Shown here: piece after piece, positions 1 through 5,626 of the stretch
How the letters are laid out: every line of letters begins with the position of its first letter
Position numbering within the stretch: position 1 is the first letter of the stretch
Origin: Chloroflexota bacterium
GTDB lineage: Bacteria > Chloroflexota > Dormibacteria > Dormibacterales > Dormibacteraceae
Direction: 5' to 3'
DNA: 11,009 bases
Assembly (NCBI GenBank): GCA_005880345.1
Contig: VBGE01000142.1
Coordinates: 1 to 11,009, forward strand
Made by a program: the position numbers and the translations under genes
The notes under the pieces: generated by a model
Databases searched by the model: none
What the model was told of the DNA's origin: nothing
What the model saw: the letters and a program-made list of their open reading frames with translations, nothing else

Positions 1-186
1 GAACTGCCTGAACCAATCGGTGGCGTGGGCCACCGCCTCCTGCGGTCCCTGCCTTCCCGCCGCGGTCGGCACAACGAACGCGGGACCTGGTTTGGCCGCC
101 GCCGCGAGCATGCGGTCCTGCTCCTCGTTGCCCGGATGGAACTCGTCGCCGCCGACGAGCGCCAGCAACCCGGGGTTTTCAGCCAC
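1..186 (-). CDS. Peptidase S51 / cyanophycinase-like protein (5' end only)
   Basis: The gene enters from the left edge, and only its first 62 codons are visible. The N-terminus reads VAENPGLLALVGGDEF, then HPGNEEQD, then PAFVVPTAAGRQ. This matches the start of the type 1 glutamine amidotransferase-like (peptidase S51, cyanophycinase/dipeptidase E) fold: a first beta strand ending in a GG(D/E)(F) turn, an acidic helix, then a strand ending in PTA. The catalytic serine region lies outside the window, so activity cannot be judged. I chose the GTG at 186-184 because no other start occurs between it and the in-frame stop at 219-217. A TATCCT box lies exactly 12 to 7 bases upstream of it, which suggests a leaderless mRNA. 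The gene is divergent from gltX, with 11 bases between start codons. The family call is fairly good; the substrate is unknown. Confidence 0.6.
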   Translation of the reverse strand, partial: MAENPGLLALVGGDEFHPGNEEQDRMLAAAAKPGPAFVVPTAAGRQGPQEAVAHATDWFRQF

Positions 187-203
187 GTCCGTAGGATATG
201 GCG
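187..203. promoter_or_regulatory. Overlapping divergent -10 boxes, likely bidirectional leaderless promoter
   Basis: The heptamer TAGGATA (192-198) contains TAGGAT on the plus strand (192-197) and TATCCT on the minus strand (198-193). Each fits the TANNNT form of a -10 box. Each sits at exactly -12 to -7 from a GTG codon: GTG 204-206 for gltX and GTG 186-184 for the S51-like gene. The arrangement is symmetric about base 195. No convincing -35 or ribosome binding site is visible on either side. Promoter function and the leaderless reading are inferred from geometry. Confidence 0.5.
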
Positions 204-1586
204 GTGTCCGTTCGAGTCAGGATCGCGCCGAGCCCGACGGGGTTCGCCCACCTCGGCACGGCCAGCACAGCGCTTTACAACATCCTGTTTGCGCGACAGA
301 ACAATGGCGCGTTCGTGCTGCGCCTCGACGACACGGATCTGGAGCGCAACCGGCCTGAGTACGAGGCGCTCATCTACGAGAGCCTCACGTGGCTGGGCCT
401 GCTCTGGGACGAAGGCCCCAACAATCCTGGACCCTACGGTCCGTATCGGCAGTCGGAGCGGGTGGACGTCTATCGCGAGCACGCCGCACGCCTGATCGCA
501 GAAGGCAAGGCTTACCGGTGCTACTGCACGCCGGACGAGCTCGAAGAGGAGCGACGGCAGGCGCAGCGCGAGAAGCGCGCGTACAAGTACTCGCGCCGCT
601 GCCTGATGAATCCGCCGGAGGGTCGCAGCGTGTTCGCCGTGCGCTTCAAGGTCCCGGGCGGCGAGATCGCGTTCATCGACATGGTGCGCGGCGAGATGAA
701 GTTCGACGCCGACCTGATCGGCGATTTCATCATCGTCAAGTCGGACGGCTACCCGACCTATCAGTTCGCGAGCCCGGTCGACGACGCGCTGATGAAGATC
801 ACGCACGTCATTCGGGGCGAAGAGCATCTCTCCAACACGCCTTACCAGTTGATGCTCGTCGACGCGCTTGGCTTTGAGCGGCCGGCGGCCTACGCGCACA
901 TGCCGCTGATCCTCGCCAACGACGGAGCCAAGCTTTCCAAGCGCAAGCATCCCGAGGCCAACCTCATCCTGTTTCGCGAGCAGGGCTATCTCCCGGAAGC
1001 GTTGCTCAACTACATGGCACTGCTGGGCTGGAACCCGGGCACGGAGCAGGAGATCTTCACGGTGGATGAGCTCGTCCAGGCCTTCTCCTTCGACCGCGTG
1101 CAGCACGCGGGCGCGCGTTTCGACTGGGAGAAGCTGAACTGGATCAACGGCGAGTACATCCGCCGCCTGGCCGACGATGAGCTCGCGCGCCGCCTGCAGC
1201 CATTCGTGCCGCGAGTCGAGGCATCAACGCTGGAGCTGGCCGTGCCGGCGCTCAAGACGCGGATGCACAAGCTGAGCCAGGCGGTCGATTACCTGGACTA
1301 CCTGTGGACCGATCCGCCTGCTCCCGCGCTCGACGCCGAGACCACAAAACGCGTGCAGCAGGCGATCAACGCGCTGCGCGACGTGCCGTGGGAACCGGAG
1401 GCGATCGAAGCGGTGCTCGAGAAGGCGGTCGCCGACTCGGGCGTCGGCAAGGGCAAGTTCTACACGCCCCTGCGCGACATCCTCACCGGCAAGAAGGTCT
1501 CCCTCCCCATCCACTACACGCTCGCACTGCTCCCCAGGGAGGTAGCGCTGTCGCGTCTGGAGCGCGCCGCGCTCGTACGCCAGTGA
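198..1586 (+). CDS. gltX: Glutamyl-tRNA synthetase
   Basis: This class I aminoacyl-tRNA synthetase charges tRNA(Glu) with glutamate in the cytoplasm; in lineages without GlnRS it also mischarges tRNA(Gln). The N-terminus has IAPSPTG followed by the HIGH-equivalent HLGT (residues 18-21), and the KMSKS-equivalent is KLSKR (245-249). LDDTDLER, RQSER and RGEEHLSNTPYQ are further family signatures. The alpha-helical anticodon-binding region ends with FYTPLRDILTG and a terminal RLE helix. At 462 residues it is normal length. C108-x-C110 and C135 match three zinc ligands of the E. coli enzyme in spacing, but the fourth position is Met137 rather than His. The start could be ATG 198 or GTG 204; the latter sits ideally for a leaderless mRNA and still precedes the conserved VRIAPSPTG. 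The stop overlaps the lgt start (GTGA). Discriminating versus non-discriminating charging cannot be read from the sequence alone. Confidence 0.96.
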   Translation: MAVSVRVRIAPSPTGFAHLGTASTALYNILFARQNNGAFVLRLDDTDLERNRPEYEALIYESLTWLGLLWDEGPNNPGPYGPYRQSERVDVYREHAARLIAEGKAYRCYCTPDELEEERRQAQREKRAYKYSRRCLMNPPEGRSVFAVRFKVPGGEIAFIDMVRGEMKFDADLIGDFIIVKSDGYPTYQFASPVDDALMKITHVIRGEEHLSNTPYQLMLVDALGFERPAAYAHMPLILANDGAKLSKRKHPEANLILFREQGYLPEALLNYMALLGWNPGTEQEIFTVDELVQAFSFDRVQHAGARFDWEKLNWINGEYIRRLADDELARRLQPFVPRVEASTLELAVPALKTRMHKLSQAVDYLDYLWTDPPAPALDAETTKRVQQAINALRDVPWEPEAIEAVLEKAVADSGVGKGKFYTPLRDILTGKKVSLPIHYTLALLPREVALSRLERAALVRQ

Positions 1587-2530
1587 ACCTGCTCACGATC
1601 GTCATCGACCTGAACCCGAACATCATCCGCATCGGCCCGCTGCTGATCACCTGGCACGGCGTGTTCTCGGTGCTCGGGATCATCGCGGCGGCGCGCCTGG
1701 GCTTCTGGCTCCTCGAGAAGGACGGCGTCAACCTCAGGAACGCGGGCGACGGGCTGGCCTGGATGGTCGTGTTCGGCCTCATAGGCGCCCGTCTCCTCTA
1801 TGTGTGGGAGAACTTCCAGATCTTTGCCCACGGCCAGTGGCTGCGCATCTTCGCCCTGACCGAGGGCGGGATCAGCCAGTGGGGCGGCCTGTTCGGTGCC
1901 ATGGTCGGCGCCTACGTGTGGGCCAGGCGGGCAAGATTCGGTTTCTGGAAGATCATCGACGCCGGCGGCGCCGGGGCGATGATCGGCCTGGCGATCGGCC
2001 GCATCGGCGACGTGATCAACGGTGAGCACCACGGCAGCCCGACCACCGCGCCGTGGGGCGTGGAATACGTCAACGCGAACACCCTCGGCCAGCCGGGCGT
2101 GGTGGTTCACCCCGAGGTTGCCTACGAGATGATCCTGTGCCTCGGCATTCTCGCCGCGGTGCTGCCCTTCCACCAGCGCCTCAAAGCGCGGCTACCGGAC
2201 GGTGTTCTCGGACTGATCTATTTCGGCGTGTACGCGCTGGGCCGTTTCTTCCTTAGCTACTACCGGCTCGACCCCGCGGTCTTCCTCGGCCTGCGGCAGG
2301 CGCAGATCGCGTCTGCGCTCATGGTGATCGTCGCGATCATCGCGACACCGGTTCTGCTCCGGCGGCGGCCCGCAGCAGTCGCCGTGCCAGCGCCGGTGAC
2401 TCCGGATCGTGTCGAAAGTACACGTGAACCTCTTGATGCGACGCCAGAGCCGAACGCACCTCGGCTGTCCAGGCGCGCAAGGAAGCGCCTGGGTAACCGC
2501 GACGCAACCGAAAGTAAGCCACCGAGCTGA
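1583..2530 (+). CDS. lgt: Phosphatidylglycerol-prolipoprotein diacylglyceryl transferase
   Basis: This integral membrane enzyme transfers diacylglyceryl from phosphatidylglycerol to the lipobox cysteine of prolipoproteins, the first step of lipoprotein maturation. The Lgt signature GRIGDVINGEHHG (residues 139-151) carries the key Arg140; ITWHG near 22-26, EGGISQWGG at 94-102, HPEVAYE at 176-182 and GRFFLSYYR near 220-228 also match. About seven hydrophobic segments are visible. Two positions differ from E. coli: Trp100 lies where E. coli has the essential His103, as in many Gram-positive Lgt proteins, and Asp143 lies at the Asn146 position. After the last helix (to about residue 261) there is a hydrophilic, Pro/Arg-rich tail of some 54 residues that is not part of the enzyme core. 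The GTG start overlaps the gltX stop by 4 bases, implying translational coupling. The tail is encoded opposite the end of the DUF72 gene. Confidence 0.95.
   Translation: MNLLTIVIDLNPNIIRIGPLLITWHGVFSVLGIIAAARLGFWLLEKDGVNLRNAGDGLAWMVVFGLIGARLLYVWENFQIFAHGQWLRIFALTEGGISQWGGLFGAMVGAYVWARRARFGFWKIIDAGGAGAMIGLAIGRIGDVINGEHHGSPTTAPWGVEYVNANTLGQPGVVVHPEVAYEMILCLGILAAVLPFHQRLKARLPDGVLGLIYFGVYALGRFFLSYYRLDPAVFLGLRQAQIASALMVIVAIIATPVLLRRRPAAVAVPAPVTPDRVESTREPLDATPEPNAPRLSRRARKRLGNRDATESKPPS
2337..2530. other. 194-bp tail-to-tail antisense overlap of lgt and the DUF72 gene
   Basis: The lgt stop (2528-2530) lies well inside the minus-strand DUF72 gene, whose own stop is at 2339-2337. The DUF72 side of the overlap includes family-like sequence (VHVYFRHDPE, around 2385-2430). 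The Lgt side is the last few residues of the final membrane helix plus the hydrophilic tail. No terminator is visible between the two genes, so transcripts from both sides should run into each other. Confidence 0.85.
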
Positions 2531-3044
2531 CGTCGACCAGCGGCGCTCGCGGCCATTTCTCTTCGTCAGTGACGACCAGCGCGCTGTCGTGCTCGCGCAG
2601 AACGCCATATGTATCGTCGTCGAACCATGACTCGTGGCGAAATTCGACCGCCGCGGGCCGCGCCAGCGTCGTGAGCAGCGAGTCGAGCAGCGTCAGGTTC
2701 TTCTGACGCACCGGCGGAAACTGCAGCAGGACCGGGCCGAGCCGCTCCGCCAGCACGGCGATACGCTGCGTGAAGATCCTCGCCAGGCCGACGCGGTCGA
2801 ATGCCTCAGCCGAGTAGGTCAACCCCCGGTTCGCCTTCATGCAGAACCGGAACCCGGGCGGCGTCTCCGACGCCCACTTCAGCAAGGTGGCCTCGGGCGG
2901 CGTGCGATAAAAGCTGCCGTTGAGCTCCACCCCGTTGAGCCTCTCGGCGTAATAGCCCAGCATCTTCGAGCCGGCCAGGTTCGCGGGATAGAACGTACCC
3001 TTCCAGCTCGCGTAGCTGAAGCCGGAAGTCCCGGCGAAGAGCAT
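2337..3044 (-). CDS. DUF72 family protein (YecE-like TIM barrel)
   Basis: The 235-residue product starts with FAGTSGFSYASWKGTFYP, the hallmark of DUF72. It continues with GVELNGSFYR, TPPGFRFCMKANRGLTY, LGPVLLQFPP, AVEFRHESW and a final VYFRHDP. All are standard landmarks of this family of predicted TIM-barrel proteins (E. coli YecE). The family is widespread, but its biochemical role is not established, so none is assigned. No signal peptide or membrane segment is seen, so it should be cytoplasmic. I chose ATG 3044-3042 because the conserved strand begins two residues later; a longer reading to 3101 would overlap rlmN and adds unconserved residues. The start follows the rlmN stop by 5 bases, so it is probably the last gene of the leftward operon. 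Confidence 0.9.
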   Translation of the reverse strand: MLFAGTSGFSYASWKGTFYPANLAGSKMLGYYAERLNGVELNGSFYRTPPEATLLKWASETPPGFRFCMKANRGLTYSAEAFDRVGLARIFTQRIAVLAERLGPVLLQFPPVRQKNLTLLDSLLTTLARPAAVEFRHESWFDDDTYGVLREHDSALVVTDEEKWPRAPLVDVSSVAYFRLRRGYPGASLRAWTAEVRSALASHQEVHVYFRHDPESPALARRLLRAAAGAEPVSR

Positions 3045-3049
3045 GTCGG

Positions 3050-4099
3050 TTACGCGACCGGGGTCGTGGCGCGCATGACTCTTTCGTGCAGCTGCCCGCA
3101 TGCGGCGTCGGCCTCGCGCCCGCGCGTGTCACGCACGGTCACGTTCAGACCCTCCGCCTCGACCATGTCTCGAAAAACGCGAATCGACGCGCGGTCCGGC
3201 GCGCTGTAGGGCGTGTCGTCGACAGGATTGAACGGGATGAGGTTGACGTGCGCCAGCCTGCGCTTGAGCAGCGCGCCCAGCTCTTTCGCGTCCTGCTGCG
3301 TGTCGTTGACGCCCGCGAGCAGCACCCACTCGTAGCTGACGCGGCGGCCCGTCTTCCGCGCGTACTCCTGCGCCGCGTCGACCAGGTCGCGGACCGGGTA
3401 CTTGCGGTTGATCGGGACGAGGACGTCCCGCAGCTCGTCGCGCGCGGCGTGCAGAGAGATTGCGAGCGTGACGGGGACCTTCTCCTCGCCGAGCTGAGCG
3501 ATCCGCGGTATGAGCCCGCTCGTCGAGACGACTATGCGGCGCGGGCTGATGCCGAGCAGCTCGGGGTCGGCCAGCCGCCGCACCGAATCGACGACCGCCA
3601 GGTAGTTGGCCATCGGTTCGCCCATGCCCATGAACACGACATGCGACAAGCGCCGGCCTTCGGGCGACAGGATCCGCTGCGCGTCGACCGCCTGCTCGAC
3701 GATCTCGTGCGCCTTGAGGTTGCGCCCAAACGGAAACTTGCCCGTGGCGCAGAAGGGACAGCCGATGGGACAGCCTGCCTGTGACGAGATGCACAGGGTC
3801 GTGCGGTCCGTGTAGCGCATCACGACCGCCTCCACGGAATGTCCTCCCTCCAGCTCGTACAGCGTCTTGCTGGTCAGGCCGCGGTCAACCACCGAGGTCG
3901 CGATCGGCTTCAGCGACGTGACCGCAAACTCGCCTTCGAGCGCGGCGCGCAGCGCTGTGGGGACGTCGCGCATCGAGGCAAAGGTGTCCGCCCCGCGCGC
4001 GAGCCAGTCCCAAACCTGGCGGCGCCGGTAGGCCTGGGCGCCGTGTTCCTCGAGCCATCGTTCGAGCTCGGCCGCGGACAGGGAGAGGATGGGGGTCAC
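3050..4099 (-). CDS. rlmN: Dual-specificity 23S rRNA/tRNA adenine C2 methyltransferase
   Basis: This radical SAM enzyme methylates C2 of A2503 in 23S rRNA and, in E. coli, of A37 in some tRNAs. The cluster-binding motif is C110-x3-C114-x2-C117 in SQAGCPIGCPFCATG. The two methyl-transfer cysteines are also present: C103 (TLCISSQ) and C334 (DAACGQL). Other family landmarks are VEAVVMRY, FGRNLKAHEIVEQ, VFMGMGEPMANY, STSGLIPRI, AISLHAARDELR and HVNLIPFNPV. At 349 residues it is full length. The Cfr resistance paralogue targets C8 of the same base and shares the fold, but the operon context and overall sequence fit RlmN better. The start is GTG 4099-4097, 9 bases after the MBL gene stop; no clear ribosome binding site is visible. 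Confidence 0.95.
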   Translation of the reverse strand: MTPILSLSAAELERWLEEHGAQAYRRRQVWDWLARGADTFASMRDVPTALRAALEGEFAVTSLKPIATSVVDRGLTSKTLYELEGGHSVEAVVMRYTDRTTLCISSQAGCPIGCPFCATGKFPFGRNLKAHEIVEQAVDAQRILSPEGRRLSHVVFMGMGEPMANYLAVVDSVRRLADPELLGISPRRIVVSTSGLIPRIAQLGEEKVPVTLAISLHAARDELRDVLVPINRKYPVRDLVDAAQEYARKTGRRVSYEWVLLAGVNDTQQDAKELGALLKRRLAHVNLIPFNPVDDTPYSAPDRASIRVFRDMVEAEGLNVTVRDTRGREADAACGQLHERVMRATTPVA

Positions 4100-4108
4100 C
4101 CGGCTAGA

Positions 4109-4864
4109 TTACCGACGAGCCTCATAAACCTCGCCGCGCTCGGCCACGACTCCGTCATCGACGAGCTTGCGCAGATGCGCGCGCATGGTCATCTCCGCCG
4201 CGACCATCAGCTTGTCGTCGAGCTCGCCATACACCCGCCGGGTCAGGTCCGCGGCCGCGCCAGGTCCCCGGCGCACCTCGGCGAGCACCTGAGCCTCGCG
4301 CTCCAGGCGGTGGCGGCGGTACTCGTCGATCTTCGCCATCGCGTCGGTGACCGGATCCCAGTGCCCGGGAAAGAGGAGGCGAGGCTGCAGCGAGGCAAGG
4401 CGGTCGAGCGATCGCAGGTAAGCCGCGACGTCGCCCTCGGGATAGGTGACCATCGAGCTCCCCTGGCCCAGGATCAAGTCGCCCGTGAACACCGCGCGAT
4501 CGTCGGCGAGCAGGAAGCTCAGGTGGTCGGCGCTGTGGCCTGGCGTGTGGAGAGCGGTCAGGTTGACGTTGCCGGCGCGCACGACGTCGCCATCGCCCAG
4601 CTCCGGGTAACGCCGGACGGTGACATGCCGCGGGGCAGCAAATCGTTCGGCCAGCGGCAGATGGTCGGGATGCGAGTGGGTGACGAGGACGACCCCGACC
4701 GTCCTGCCGTCGAGTCTTTGCTCGAGCGCGGCAAGGTGGCGGTCGTCGTCCGGACCGGGATCGATCACGGCCACCACCGCGCCGGCCTCGACGATCCACG
4801 TGTTCGTGCCGGGGCCGGTATACGGACCCGGGTTCGGCGCGACGACGCGGGAAACCGCCGTCAA
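4109..4864 (-). CDS. LACTB2-like metallo-beta-lactamase fold hydrolase
   Basis: The 251-residue protein opens with VVAPNPGPYTGPGTNTW, typical of the LACTB2/YflN-like group. The metal-binding motif is T-H63-S-H65-P-D67-H68. Further ligands are H110 (HTPGHS), D129 (FTGDLI) and H168 (FPGHWDP), so both zinc sites look intact. The last 60 residues (about 190-251) form a winged-helix-like tail, with ERE..VLAEVRRGP and MRAHLRKLVDDGVV, as in LACTB2. Human LACTB2 is an endoribonuclease, but members also act on other substrates, so the substrate is left open. The start is TTG 4864-4862, embedded in the stop of the upstream gene (TTGA overlap). The conserved N-terminus begins within eight residues, which supports this rare start. 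The protein should be cytoplasmic. Confidence 0.88.
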   Translation of the reverse strand: MTAVSRVVAPNPGPYTGPGTNTWIVEAGAVVAVIDPGPDDDRHLAALEQRLDGRTVGVVLVTHSHPDHLPLAERFAAPRHVTVRRYPELGDGDVVRAGNVNLTALHTPGHSADHLSFLLADDRAVFTGDLILGQGSSMVTYPEGDVAAYLRSLDRLASLQPRLLFPGHWDPVTDAMAKIDEYRRHRLEREAQVLAEVRRGPGAAADLTRRVYGELDDKLMVAAEMTMRAHLRKLVDDGVVAERGEVYEARR

Positions 4865-5607
4865 CGGGGGTGGTAAGCCGGAAGGTAGATCGCCGGCTGG
4901 TCGCCGTCGCTCGCGTCCAGCCAGCCGCCGAGCTGCGTGTCGACGATCAGGCGCACCAGCGGCTCACCCAGCTCGGGCAGTGCCAGCGGCTTGGGCTCGC
5001 CCGAAGTCATAAAGCTCAACTTCCACCAGGAGCCGACGGGTTCGGCCGCGACGTGCAGCGAATCCCCCGACTTCCATTCGCGGATCCGAGTGAGGGCCTC
5101 CACCAGGACGGGCTCCGAGCCGACCACCGCGGCCTCCGAGGGCAGCCGCTTGATCGCCGACGGCAGCGCCAGGTTGAGGACCGCGCCCAGGACGACGCCC
5201 CGAGCAATGTCCTTCGGCACGATGGCCGCAGCTTCGAGCGCGGCGGCACGCCTCGCCACCTCTTGCGCCTGCTCGAACACGCCCTCGAGCAATTCGGGCC
5301 GGCCGAATGCCGCCTGCCGCGCAGATTCCTGAAGGGCCAGCACTGCCGAGCGGAGCTTGTGACCCAGCCTGGCGAGCAGGTGCTCGCGCTGCTCGTCGAC
5401 CAGCCTCTGGCCGATCTCGAGGGCCTGCCGGGCCGGGCGCAGCCCCGCCCGCTCCGCCCAGCCCACGAGCCGGCCGTTCAAGACGAGCGGTTCCCACGGC
5501 CCGCCGGGCGGCGCGAAGTCGCGGTCGGCCGGTCCGTGCCGCCGGTGATCCGGCACATGCTCCATGCCACCGCCCACGCGAACCCACATGGGCGGAGCGG
5601 GGCTCAT
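4861..5607 (-). CDS. Degenerate histidine-kinase-like protein (DHp helices plus ATPase remnant)
   Basis: No family is recognised with certainty in this 248-residue soluble protein, but its plan follows a kinase core. Residues 60-130 form two long helices containing LLARLGHKLRSAVLALQ, an H-box look-alike with His83; the usual HE pair is HK. Residues 131-246 follow the layout of a HATPase domain: VVGSEPVLVEALTRI stands where the N box should be but lacks Asn, SWWKLSFMTSGEP stands at G1 but lacks the D-x-G, and LGEPLVRLIVDTQLGGW then IYLPAY resembles the G2 region and final strands. ATP binding therefore looks lost. This pattern resembles the phosphotransferases Spo0B and ChpT. It lies 19 bases after the giant kinase and overlaps the next start by 4 bases, so it is probably co-transcribed. 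ATG 5607 is used; ATG 5589 or 5565 is possible. An inactive pseudokinase is the main alternative. Confidence 0.6.
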   Translation of the reverse strand: MSPAPPMWVRVGGGMEHVPDHRRHGPADRDFAPPGGPWEPLVLNGRLVGWAERAGLRPARQALEIGQRLVDEQREHLLARLGHKLRSAVLALQESARQAAFGRPELLEGVFEQAQEVARRAAALEAAAIVPKDIARGVVLGAVLNLALPSAIKRLPSEAAVVGSEPVLVEALTRIREWKSGDSLHVAAEPVGSWWKLSFMTSGEPKPLALPELGEPLVRLIVDTQLGGWLDASDGDQPAIYLPAYHPR

Positions 5608-5626
5608 ACCGGGGTCTAACGCTGGC

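Noticed and set aside
3045..3101. An N-terminal extension of the DUF72 protein to 3101
   Set aside because: The extra residues are unconserved in type and would overlap the essential C-terminal cysteine region of rlmN; ATG 3044 lies immediately before the family core.
3050..4099. Reading the radical SAM gene as a Cfr-type resistance gene
   Set aside because: Cfr and RlmN share all the cysteines, but the gene sits in a chromosomal housekeeping context without mobile elements and reads as ordinary RlmN.
3839..4876. A 345-codon plus-strand frame opposite rlmN and the MBL gene
   Set aside because: It lies across two well-supported genes and the junction between them, with no recognisable motif.
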